Origin: Anaerolineales bacterium UBA4823
GTDB lineage: Bacteria > Chloroflexota > Anaerolineae > Anaerolineales > UBA4823
Reading direction: 5' to 3'
Length of the DNA stretch: 17,101 bases
Assembly: GCA_002402275.1 (NCBI GenBank)
Contig: DHFN01000260.1
Coordinates: 1-17,101 of the forward strand
Shown: one piece after another, positions 7,532-14,445 of the stretch
Position numbering within the stretch: the stretch's first letter is position 1
Layout: each line of letters opens with the position of its first letter
Translations under genes and position numbers: made by a program
Notes under the pieces: model-generated
What the model was told of the DNA's origin: nothing
Database searches by the model: none
Seen by the model: the letters and a program-made list of their open reading frames with translations, nothing else

Positions 7532-7562
7532 TTCAGACTTCCTCCAAGAGGGCCAGTCTGAA
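7532..7562 (-). promoter_or_regulatory. Hairpin in the flgE leader
   Basis: On the minus strand, TTCAGACT (7562-7555) pairs exactly with AGTCTGAA (7539-7532). Inside, CCTC pairs with GAGG around a TTG loop. The hairpin fills half of the 60-base gap between the TIGR02530-type gene and flgE and ends about 24 bases before the flgE ATG. The sequence after it (ATTTCATTTTC) is not a clean T-run, so it is not a typical intrinsic terminator. It could be an RNA processing or stability element, or a control site for flgE translation. Its 3' arm carries GGAGGA and the flgE ribosome site carries a further GGA. Confidence 0.65.
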
Positions 7563-7568
7563 TTAATT

Positions 7569-7952
7569 TTATTTATCTGCTAAAACGACACTATCTATTT
7601 GAGTGAATACTCCTTCACCGCGCTCATTTGAATCCAACGCGGTCACAACTAAACGTTGTTTCACATTTACAATAAATGCCAAATCATCCATCAAAATCAG
7701 CGATTCTTTCCCACCCCTCTTTTCTACCTTATCCACCGCGTGCGCTAATCGGGTTAGACCATCATCCCCTAGCTCAATATCACGGCTTTGAAGGCGCTTC
7801 TGGGCATGATTCGAAAATTTAATCGCCTGTTCTTGAGTCTTTTGGCTTAATGCTTCCGCAAAACTGCTCTGAGAATTGATTTTTGTGGTTTTCTCAATCC
7901 CAGTGGTTTGAGGATTAGATATATTTGAGATTGTGCGGATAGGATCGGTCAT
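7569..7952 (-). CDS. TIGR02530-family flagellar operon protein
   Basis: This is a small flagellar protein of 127 residues whose exact job I cannot state. It matches the family annotated as 'flagellar operon protein' (TIGR02530), usually found between flgD and flgE, as here. The conserved part is FSNHAQKRLQSRDIELGDDG and, after a short helix, GGKESLILMDDLAFIVNVKQ and RLVVTALD (about 46-108). The first 40 residues are polar and probably disordered. It has no signal peptide. ATG at 7952 is preferred, with GGAG 7 bases before it; GTG at 7958 and TTG at 7955 are in frame but sit too close to the ribosome site. Position suggests a role in hook assembly. Confidence 0.8.
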   Translation of the reverse strand: MTDPIRTISNISNPQTTGIEKTTKINSQSSFAEALSQKTQEQAIKFSNHAQKRLQSRDIELGDDGLTRLAHAVDKVEKRGGKESLILMDDLAFIVNVKQRLVVTALDSNERGEGVFTQIDSVVLADK

Positions 7953-7976
7953 CAACACTCTCCTTCAAAAAAACTT

Positions 7977-8228
7977 TTATCCTTGATTGAGATTGATTAA
8001 TTTGTCAATTCCAGTACTAATTTTCTTTAACTCTTCCAACGAGTTCAGCTGTGCCATCTGACTAATTAACTCTTTATCATCCATCGGTTCTAAAGGGTTT
8101 TGATTACGCAGCTGAGCTAGTAGAATGGTCATAAATGCGTTGGCATCAAAACCGGTTAAACTCGAGCTGGAACTATTCTTTTCGGTTGAACTGACATTTG
8201 CTGTATAGGTCGCACTATTTACATTCAT
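7977..8228 (-). CDS. flgD: Hook-cap protein FlgD, minimal form
   Basis: FlgD caps the growing hook and guides FlgE polymerisation. This version has only 83 residues. It holds the conserved N-terminal FlgD block FDANAFMTILLAQLRNQNPL (about 27-46) and EPMDDKELISQMAQLNSLEE, then a short helix and stop. Salmonella FlgD has about 230 residues and Bacillus about 140, so the Ig-like and Tudor-like C-terminal domains are absent. The next gene starts only 24 bases on and shows no FlgD remnant, so this looks like a genuinely short protein rather than a frameshift. The ribosome site AAAGGAG is 6 bases before the ATG. Its neighbours fliK and the flgE region are typical for flgD. Confidence 0.88.
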   Translation of the reverse strand: MNVNSATYTANVSSTEKNSSSSSLTGFDANAFMTILLAQLRNQNPLEPMDDKELISQMAQLNSLEELKKISTGIDKLINLNQG

Positions 8229-8241
8229 TTCTGTCTCCTTT

Positions 8242-9789
8242 CTAAATTCGATAATCTAATTGGGAACTAGAATCAAGCGTCCAGTGCATCATGGAGTTCT
8301 CCATTGTCAGGTCAGGTATTTCTGTTTGACCATTCAATGATCGATTTCCAGGATAGGCTGGATGGTGTGATGAGGTTCCATTGGGATTGGATTGAGAATT
8401 TCCTGAGTTCACCGATAAACCAGCCAGGTTTACTCCAGCTTGTTGGAGAGTCTCCTTTAATTCTCCAAGGTGATGCTCTAACATAAATGCCGTGGATGGT
8501 TGGTCAGCATTCATTACAATTCGCACCCCTTGCCAATCCGAAGTTAGTTGTAGTTCTATCCTCCCTAATGATTCAGGATGAAGCTGGACTCGCAGCATCT
8601 GCTGCCCCGATTTTGCAAAACTTTCCAGGTCTTTTGAAAGTTGTTGAAGCATTTCAGTTCGGGGAGCTTCCGCCAGGCGGGCCGGCTCGTTGATTTTATT
8701 CTGCGGCATGACTGTTTGAGTCACCCCTGTTTGAATAGATTCAGGCGGGGGGTTTTCTTTCTCTTTTGCTATACCTTTATCTACTCCTAAATCCTTTCCT
8801 TCCTGAACACTTTTTCCATCGGAGTTTATTAGGATTGATTTTTTATCAGTCATCAACAAATTTTCGTTTTTAACGGCTGTATTCCCATTCCCAAGGAGAG
8901 TATTTCCAGCATCCTTTAGACCATTGCCGCCTTCTTCTGCAGGAATTTTGCCATCCCCATCGTTTTTCTCCCCTTTATGAAGGTTTTCCAAAGAAGAGAT
9001 TTTCTCAGTTTTTTCATTTTTGCTGATGAGGCTATCAAAGCTTACCGGTAAGTTATTGTCACCCGCCTGATCCATTTCTACACTTTGCCCATCCAATTGT
9101 AAAGTGGTAGACTGCTGTTGGGCTTCCTTCTGTCCTTCAATTTGAATCTTGCGAGGAACTGTATTGCTCATCGCACCCTCTTCCTGCTGGTTCTTGATTA
9201 GGTCAGAAAATACTTTACCTTGATTGACTTCCGTCCAGCCTAAAGTTCCCTCTGATTGGATACCTTGAGTTCCAAGAATTTGGACATTCCCTCTAACCAA
9301 TTGCTCTGGATCTTTATTTCCATTACTTTGGCTATCCTTCACAGTTGGGTTGGTCACTATTGGAACTTGGGTCACATCCTGATTTTGAGGATCCGTTTGG
9401 TCTCCTGTATTCTTATCTGAAGCTGGTTGAGTTGATTGATTCCCTTGACTATCATGATCTTTTTGTTCGGGTGATTTTCCATCCTTTCTTCTTGTTGAAA
9501 TAGAATTATTTCGACCAGCGAATTGCTTTTCTTCTATTGACAGGTTCGATTTTGGACCAGTTTCATCTAAACGCGTATCCACCAAGCTTTTTCTAGACTC
9601 TCCATACTGATAAACATTATTAACCTCAAAGTGAGATACTCTTTGGCGAGCCGCCCTCTTGTTGCGTTCTAACATCTGCTTGAACAAATCATTTTTCATC
9701 CCAGTTCCGTCAGCTTTATACGACAGCTCTGCTGATGGGGGTTTATTCGCAGCTTGTGCTAAGTTAGGTAAGATAAGTAATTCTTTCAA
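8242..9789 (-). CDS. fliK: Hook-length control protein FliK
   Basis: FliK is secreted during hook growth and, when the hook is long enough, touches FlhB to switch export from hook to filament proteins. The 515-residue protein has the usual FliK layout. Residues about 1-370 are polar, Gln-, Asn- and Lys-rich and low in complexity, acting as the ruler. The compact Flg_hook domain at about 375-465 contains MLRVQLHPESLGRIELQL, GVRIVMNADQ and LGELKETLQQAGVNL. The HPESLG motif is diagnostic. Residues 466-515 are a polar tail. The start is TTG at 9789, with GGGAGG 5 bases upstream overlapping the flgB stop, so synthesis is probably modest and coupled to flgB. flgD follows after 13 bases. Confidence 0.9.
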   Translation of the reverse strand: MKELLILPNLAQAANKPPSAELSYKADGTGMKNDLFKQMLERNKRAARQRVSHFEVNNVYQYGESRKSLVDTRLDETGPKSNLSIEEKQFAGRNNSISTRRKDGKSPEQKDHDSQGNQSTQPASDKNTGDQTDPQNQDVTQVPIVTNPTVKDSQSNGNKDPEQLVRGNVQILGTQGIQSEGTLGWTEVNQGKVFSDLIKNQQEEGAMSNTVPRKIQIEGQKEAQQQSTTLQLDGQSVEMDQAGDNNLPVSFDSLISKNEKTEKISSLENLHKGEKNDGDGKIPAEEGGNGLKDAGNTLLGNGNTAVKNENLLMTDKKSILINSDGKSVQEGKDLGVDKGIAKEKENPPPESIQTGVTQTVMPQNKINEPARLAEAPRTEMLQQLSKDLESFAKSGQQMLRVQLHPESLGRIELQLTSDWQGVRIVMNADQPSTAFMLEHHLGELKETLQQAGVNLAGLSVNSGNSQSNPNGTSSHHPAYPGNRSLNGQTEIPDLTMENSMMHWTLDSSSQLDYRI

Positions 9790-9800
9790 ATTTACCTCCC
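9787..9800 (-). promoter_or_regulatory. Ribosome site and TTG start of fliK
   Basis: On the minus strand GGGAGG (9800-9795) stands five bases before TTG at 9789. The flgB stop codon lies between them. No ATG is present near this point in the frame, so TTG is the likely start. A strong ribosome site with a weak start codon suggests tuned synthesis. Confidence 0.6.
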
Positions 9801-10193
9801 GATAATGGTTTTAATGCCAGCAAATTTTTTGCTGATTAACTCGGTTAATGCCTGATACTGAATAACCGTTTCAGTCATCTGGCTTAACTCCACATCAATA
9901 TCAACATTGTTTCCATCCGCTCGATTTGTACCTCCTTCCCGTAACGAAACCTGAATCTTGCCATTATTGGTTACCCCCTGAATATGAGATGGGCTAGTGG
10001 TTTTCAGCATGACCTTGCCCGTTTTGTTGATTGCATTCTGTAAAGTGGATCGAAAATCCACTTTCTGAGCACGATAACCGGGTGTATCAACGTTGGCAAT
10101 ATTTTGCCCAATCACTTCTTGCTGGGCAGATAAACCATCCAACGCTGATTTCATACCCTGGATGCTTGAATCAAACATAACCGGATCGCTCAT
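9792..10193 (-). CDS. flgB: Flagellar basal-body rod protein FlgB
   Basis: FlgB is a proximal rod subunit, built on FliE and the MS ring. It is 133 residues, the usual length. The rod motif reads IGQNIANVDTPGYRAQKVDF (28-47), and the C-terminal part has the FlgB-type ADGNNVDIDVELSQMTETVI followed by QYQALTELISKKFAGIKTII. It differs clearly from FlgC at the other end of the block. In most genomes flgB directly precedes flgC; here it lies more than 6 kb away between the transglycosylase gene and fliK. The ribosome site AAAGGAGG is 5 bases before the ATG, and the gap to the transglycosylase stop is 15 bases. Confidence 0.9.
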   Translation of the reverse strand: MSDPVMFDSSIQGMKSALDGLSAQQEVIGQNIANVDTPGYRAQKVDFRSTLQNAINKTGKVMLKTTSPSHIQGVTNNGKIQVSLREGGTNRADGNNVDIDVELSQMTETVIQYQALTELISKKFAGIKTIIGR

Positions 10194-10208
10194 ATAATCC
10201 TCCTTTTA

Positions 10209-10727
10209 TCACGCCTTATAATATTGCAATACCCGTTGGACATAAAGTTTAGTCTCTGGATAAGGTGGAATCCCACCAAATTGATCTACTGCTCCCGAAC
10301 CAGCATTATAAGCAGCCAATGCCAGGGAGATATTCTGATTATATTTATCCAACAAACGATGTAACAATTTTGTTCCGCCATTAATATTTTCTGCCGGATC
10401 GAATGGATTACCAACCCCTAACCCCTGAGCTGTACCTGGCATTAATTGCATTAATCCCATAGCTCCTGCTGAGGATTTAGCTTGTGGGTTAAAATTTGAT
10501 TCCGCCTTGATCACTGCTCGGATCAATTTGGCATCTACCTGATATTTTTCGGCAGCTTGTTGGATCATTTCGGCAAATTTACCTTGAATGTTTGTATCCG
10601 TCTTAACACTCACCGAAGAATCCGAGCTTACCTTGGTTGCACTTTCAGATGCATATTTATCCATAAGATCAAAGATCAAGTTATAAATAATTGTCTGAAC
10701 CTGAGAATTAAAAAATGATCCATCCAT
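10209..10727 (-). CDS. Flagellar-cluster lytic transglycosylase (SLT domain)
   Basis: This is a peptidoglycan lytic transglycosylase of the soluble-lytic-transglycosylase/goose-lysozyme class, which cuts glycan strands with formation of 1,6-anhydro ends. The catalytic glutamate is E76 in AVIKAESNFNPQA. Other SLT signatures are GAMGLMQLMPGTA (88-100), AAYNAG (138-143) and YPETKLYVQRVLQYY (156-170). The first 50 residues are polar with no convincing signal peptide, so export by the flagellar apparatus itself is an inference. It probably opens the wall for the rod, replacing the enzyme half of FlgJ; I see no FlgJ rod-cap domain in it. The ATG overlaps the fliJ stop (TAATG). It stands where Bacillus has ylxF (motE). 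Confidence 0.87.
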   Translation of the reverse strand: MDGSFFNSQVQTIIYNLIFDLMDKYASESATKVSSDSSVSVKTDTNIQGKFAEMIQQAAEKYQVDAKLIRAVIKAESNFNPQAKSSAGAMGLMQLMPGTAQGLGVGNPFDPAENINGGTKLLHRLLDKYNQNISLALAAYNAGSGAVDQFGGIPPYPETKLYVQRVLQYYKA

Positions 10728-11179
10728 TAAGCTACTCCATTTGAATGATGATAGGCTCTAGCAATATAAATGTCATCTTGCAGACGATTCTCTTTCTTCG
10801 CTTCTTCCTTTTTAAACCGTTCGATTTCATGTTCTTTGAGTTTAACCAATGCCTCAGCATCCTGCTTAGCATGGATAATTTCTTGCTGCTTTTCATAAAT
10901 CTGCTGGTTAATTTCATTAAGGCGGGTTTGTTGTTCTTGAATCCGCTCATTGACAAGCTCAAGGTTGGCATGCAGCCGGGCAATCATATATAAATCAATC
11001 TCTCCAGTCTGTTTTTTCCCCAATTCAGACAGGATACGATCTCGGCTGCTGTTCAAGGCTTCTAAAAATGTAAGGCACCGTTTTTGGGCTTGCAGCAAAC
11101 GGCCTAGTTCAATCTCCAATATTTCTACCCTGGTTTCGCGATAATCCAAAACGGGTTGCAACGTAAATTTTGGTGGCAT
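10727..11179 (-). CDS. fliJ: Flagellar export protein FliJ
   Basis: FliJ is the central stalk-like coiled coil of the export ATPase ring. It links FliI to FlhA and resembles the gamma subunit of F-type ATPases. It is 150 residues and almost wholly helical with heptad patterns: VEILEIELGRLLQAQKRCLT, LELVNERIQEQQTRLNEINQ and KEHEIERFKKEEAKKENRLQ. The N-terminal FKLQPVLDYRE-like opening (here FTLQPVLDYRETRVEILE) is the conserved FliJ feature. It has no signal peptide. Its ATG overlaps the fliI stop by one base (TAATG), and its own stop overlaps the transglycosylase start in the same way, showing tight translational coupling. Confidence 0.9.
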   Translation of the reverse strand: MPPKFTLQPVLDYRETRVEILEIELGRLLQAQKRCLTFLEALNSSRDRILSELGKKQTGEIDLYMIARLHANLELVNERIQEQQTRLNEINQQIYEKQQEIIHAKQDAEALVKLKEHEIERFKKEEAKKENRLQDDIYIARAYHHSNGVA

Positions 11180-12513
11180 TATGATCTTTCTCCTGTGGTA
11201 ATCTGTTTCATCATTGTCAAGGTGCTTTCCAAAGGACTAAAATCGTCCGGTTTCTGCTGTAAAAAGTCCAATATTTGGGGGATGGCAGCAATGGCAGCAT
11301 CAATATCCCCATCCGAGCCTTGGACATAAGCGCCAATATTGATCAAGTCACGCGCTTTCTCATAGGAAGCGAGCAGTTTTCGAATTTGATTAGCATAAGC
11401 ACGATGTTCAGAGTTGGTAACACTGGGCATCACCCGGCTGACGCTGCTCAAAACATCAATTGCAGGATATTGGTTGCGGGCAGCCAGGTCGCGGCTAAGG
11501 ACAATATGACCATCGAGGATCGAACGAGCAGCATCACAAATAGGTTCATTGAAATCATCCCCTTCTACTAATACGGTATAAAAGCCCGTAATAGTTCCTT
11601 TTTCATTAGTACCAGCTCGTTCGAGTAATTTCGGCAATAAGGAAAAAACAGAAGGTGTATATCCTTTGCTAGCGGGCGGTTCACCAATTGCCAAACCTAC
11701 CTCACGCTGTGCCATTGCAAAGCGAGTCACTGAATCCATTAATAAGGTGACGTCCATTCCGCAATCCCGAAAGTATTCCGCAATGGTTGTCGCAACCCAC
11801 GCTGCTTTAAGCCGGATCAATGCCGGCTGATCGGAAGTCGAGACCACTACTACTGATCTTTTTAACCCTTCTAATCCTAAATCCCGTTCAATAAACTCCT
11901 GCACTTCACGCCCACGCTCGCCCACCAACGCTACTACACTGACATCGGAGCGAGAACTGCGGGCAATGCTACCCAATAAAGTGCTTTTTCCGACCCCGCT
12001 GCCAGAAAATATTCCCATCCGTTGACCTTTTCCACAGGTAAGTAAACCATCCAGTGCCCGAATACCGATTTCTAATGGCTCACTTATAGACCTTCTGGTT
12101 AGTGGGTGGGGTGCAGGGCTATAAGTTGGAACTCGTTCTAAATCCTCCAACTCTCCTAATCCATCAATCGGATTACCTAAACCATCTAAAACTCTTCCTA
12201 ATAAAGAATTTCCAACCGGTGATTTAAAGGAGTTTCCCGTTGGGTAGATTGGACTTCCGAGCTGAATTCCCTGCATTTCACCTAAAGGCATGAGCAGAGT
12301 CCGCTGCTCGCGAAACCCAACCACCTCAGTCATTAAAGGTTTATACTCCGTGGATTCAATCTCACAAACTTCACCAATTTGACAATCCAGCCCGGTTGCC
12401 TCGATCGTCAAACCAACCACTTGAACAACCCTACCCGAGACCCGTATTGGGTTAGTTCGATTAAGGATAGCATGGTAGCGGGTTAAATCTGGAATAGAAA
12501 CCGCTTGATTCAT
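11179..12513 (-). CDS. fliI: Flagellar export ATPase FliI
   Basis: FliI is the hexameric ATPase of the flagellar type III export system. It frees substrates from chaperones and helps load the gate. The protein is 444 residues, typical of the family. The Walker A P-loop is GSGVGKST (171-178), a likely catalytic glutamate lies in GERGRE (198-203), Walker B is VTLLMD (255-260), and the F-type/type III ATPase signature PAIDVLSSVSR is at 350-360. The N-terminal beta-barrel segment is about residues 20-95. The C-terminal helices after about 375 probably bind substrates and chaperones. Its ATG overlaps the fliH stop by four bases (ATGA), and its stop overlaps the fliJ start. Confidence 0.96.
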   Translation of the reverse strand: MNQAVSIPDLTRYHAILNRTNPIRVSGRVVQVVGLTIEATGLDCQIGEVCEIESTEYKPLMTEVVGFREQRTLLMPLGEMQGIQLGSPIYPTGNSFKSPVGNSLLGRVLDGLGNPIDGLGELEDLERVPTYSPAPHPLTRRSISEPLEIGIRALDGLLTCGKGQRMGIFSGSGVGKSTLLGSIARSSRSDVSVVALVGERGREVQEFIERDLGLEGLKRSVVVVSTSDQPALIRLKAAWVATTIAEYFRDCGMDVTLLMDSVTRFAMAQREVGLAIGEPPASKGYTPSVFSLLPKLLERAGTNEKGTITGFYTVLVEGDDFNEPICDAARSILDGHIVLSRDLAARNQYPAIDVLSSVSRVMPSVTNSEHRAYANQIRKLLASYEKARDLINIGAYVQGSDGDIDAAIAAIPQILDFLQQKPDDFSPLESTLTMMKQITTGERS

Positions 12514-13445
12514 CCAGCCACTCCAACCATGGATTTTTCAAATGGCGTTAAGAGAGCGTCTTTAATATTTTGAAATTGGGTTTCCACACGCGCATCCACA
12601 CTGCCAAATTCGCCATCAATATAACAGCCCCCCCGTTTGATAACTTCTGAAGGAATCAACTCAATTTGTTGTCCTCCCATTGTCCCTTGAAGTTGGTTCC
12701 AATGGGCAGTTAGGGCAGCGGCATCTTCAGGGTGAACAAAAATCCGTAAATTACCTAATGTTTTTGCTTGACTTAATGCCCGTGCGAATGTCTGCCCTAA
12801 AGTATCTGGATCAAGAGGCAGGCCATCTCCAAATATTGTCTGGGCGATTTCAATCACCAATCTTAACATCATCATTTCGCCTTGATCGTATAAAGAATTC
12901 TTCCAGGCTTGAACTTCTTCTAATATTGAATTGGCAGTCATCAACATAGTTTGAGTTTCAGCATTCGCTGAGGCTACCCCATCCGAATAGGCTTGTTTGC
13001 GGATTTCATTCGCTGCCTGTTCTGCTTGTTCGCGGATTTGCTGTGCCTCTTGTTCAGCTTGATGGATGATTTCTGCTTGTTTTATTTTTGCCTGATTCAA
13101 GATTTCTTCCACCTTCGATTGGGAAGCCCGCAAACGATAGTGACCATCCACATCGCCAAATCCATCTTGTAGTTTTTCCAGCTCATTGGGCTGCCACTTC
13201 ACACAATCTCCATTCAATTTGGGATAATGTATTTCGGATGCTCTTGATGAATTTACCTGCGAATTTTTATCTTGAATTAGTTCAAACAAACCGGTTATCT
13301 TCTCTTCAAATTTTCCAGCTGGAGAAATTGAATTATTCTCCTTAGGATTATCAGCGGAAGCCAGATCATGGTCTAAATCCTGCGGATTCCATTTCTGAGC
13401 GACCCCTTTTTGATTGTGATTCACTTTATCAAGCGATAATGGCAT
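12510..13445 (-). CDS. fliH: Flagellar assembly protein FliH
   Basis: FliH dimers bind the N-terminus of FliI and tether the ATPase to the export gate and the C ring. The 311-residue protein has a long polar N-terminal region, a coiled coil with repeated QAEQEAQQI and EQAEQAANEIRKQA segments (about 112-160), and a C-terminal domain (about 190-300) with NLRIFVHPEDAAAL and GGCYIDGEFGSVDARVETQF, as in FliH and V/F-ATPase peripheral stalks. The motif KWNPQDL near residue 19 recurs as KWQPNEL near residue 84. ATG at 13445 is preferred because AGGAG lies 6 bases before it; a TTG at 13466 is in frame. The gene overlaps the fliG end by 17 bases. Confidence 0.88.
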   Translation of the reverse strand: MPLSLDKVNHNQKGVAQKWNPQDLDHDLASADNPKENNSISPAGKFEEKITGLFELIQDKNSQVNSSRASEIHYPKLNGDCVKWQPNELEKLQDGFGDVDGHYRLRASQSKVEEILNQAKIKQAEIIHQAEQEAQQIREQAEQAANEIRKQAYSDGVASANAETQTMLMTANSILEEVQAWKNSLYDQGEMMMLRLVIEIAQTIFGDGLPLDPDTLGQTFARALSQAKTLGNLRIFVHPEDAAALTAHWNQLQGTMGGQQIELIPSEVIKRGGCYIDGEFGSVDARVETQFQNIKDALLTPFEKSMVGVAG

Positions 13446-14445
13446 ATTCCGCTCCTGCTCCACCAATTACAATTTCTTCGGATTCCTCTAAGGTTCGGAC
13501 GATATCAACTATCCTGCGCTGAGATGCATACACATTTTTCGCTAGTTGAGGTCCTAATATATCCACTTCCTCTTGTAACGATTCACGAGCTCTTTCTGAT
13601 AAGTTTCGATAGATTAACTCACGTACTTTTTCCGGTGCACCCTTTAGTGCTAACGCCAGGTCTTGTTTATTGACATCCCTCAATACCCGCTGGACACTCT
13701 TATCATCTAACTTGACCAGGTCATCAAATGTGAACATACTCGCTCGAATTTCATCCACCAACGATGGGTTGAGAGGTTCTAGGGCATCGAATATGGTCTT
13801 TTGCACCCCTCGATCTACGTTATTTAAGACTTTAACCAAGAATGATACTCCGCCGGTTTCTCTAAATCCAGCTACACTGATCACTCCGGATAATTTATGT
13901 TTTAAACCACGTTCGATCACATCTACAACATTCGGAGAAACTCGATCCATTTTTGCTAAACGGAGCGTCACTTCGACTTGCAGCTCGGGGGGGAGATAAG
14001 ACATAATGTCGGCTGCTAGCTTTGCCTCCAGGTATGACAAAACTAAAGCAATGGTTTGGGGGTGCTCTTCAGCAAGCATACTAGCTACTTGAGGAGGATC
14101 AGCATTCTTTAAAATCTCAAATGAGGAAAGCTGCTGACTGACTGAAATTCGTTCTAATATCTCTGCTCCCCGGCGAGGTCCAACCGCCCTGGAAAGCAGC
14201 TGTCGTGAATATTCCACCCCACCGATCATCATATTTGAACTCGCCATAGAGAGAGCTAATGCTTCACTGATCACCTCTGCCCGTTTTTCTTGAGGAACCG
14301 ATTTTATTTCGCTCACGGCTACCAAAACCTTCTCGAGTTCTGACTCCCCAAGATATTGCAAGATTTGTGAAGAACGTTCGACACCTAATGAGAGCAATAA
14401 TACTGCTGCTTTATATAGCCCGGATGTTTCAGAGATCTCACCCAT
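13429..14445 (-). CDS. fliG: Flagellar motor switch protein FliG
   Basis: FliG links the MS ring to the C ring and takes torque from the stator. With the chosen start it has 338 residues, a typical length. The N-terminal FliF-binding helices begin KAAVLLLSLGVERSSQIL. The middle domain has the EHPQ motif in LAEEHPQTIALVLSYL. The torque domain contains MFTFDDLVKLDDKSVQRVLR with alternating charges, and the end reads QRRIVDIVRTLEESEEI. ATG at 14445 has a weak GAG-type ribosome site 7 bases upstream and overlaps the fliF end by only 8 bases. ATG codons at 14460 and 14457 are in frame and would add up to five residues. Confidence 0.93.
   Translation of the reverse strand: MGEISETSGLYKAAVLLLSLGVERSSQILQYLGESELEKVLVAVSEIKSVPQEKRAEVISEALALSMASSNMMIGGVEYSRQLLSRAVGPRRGAEILERISVSQQLSSFEILKNADPPQVASMLAEEHPQTIALVLSYLEAKLAADIMSYLPPELQVEVTLRLAKMDRVSPNVVDVIERGLKHKLSGVISVAGFRETGGVSFLVKVLNNVDRGVQKTIFDALEPLNPSLVDEIRASMFTFDDLVKLDDKSVQRVLRDVNKQDLALALKGAPEKVRELIYRNLSERARESLQEEVDILGPQLAKNVYASQRRIVDIVRTLEESEEIVIGGAGAEYAIIA

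Noticed and set aside
7532..7562. The flgE leader hairpin as an intrinsic terminator
   Set aside because: The following sequence is interrupted (ATTTCATTTTC), with no continuous T-run, and the hook gene follows directly.
7953..7976. Possible frameshift remnant of the FlgD C-terminal part
   Set aside because: The next gene begins within 24 bases and encodes its own full family domain, so no FlgD remnant fits.
8304..8693. Two open frames on the plus strand opposite fliK
   Set aside because: They lie antisense to a clear FliK C-terminal domain, have no ribosome site or family resemblance, and are explained by the codon pattern of fliK.
10732..10983. An extra minus-strand frame inside fliJ
   Set aside because: It lies in another frame of a well-supported coiled-coil gene and has no recognisable features.
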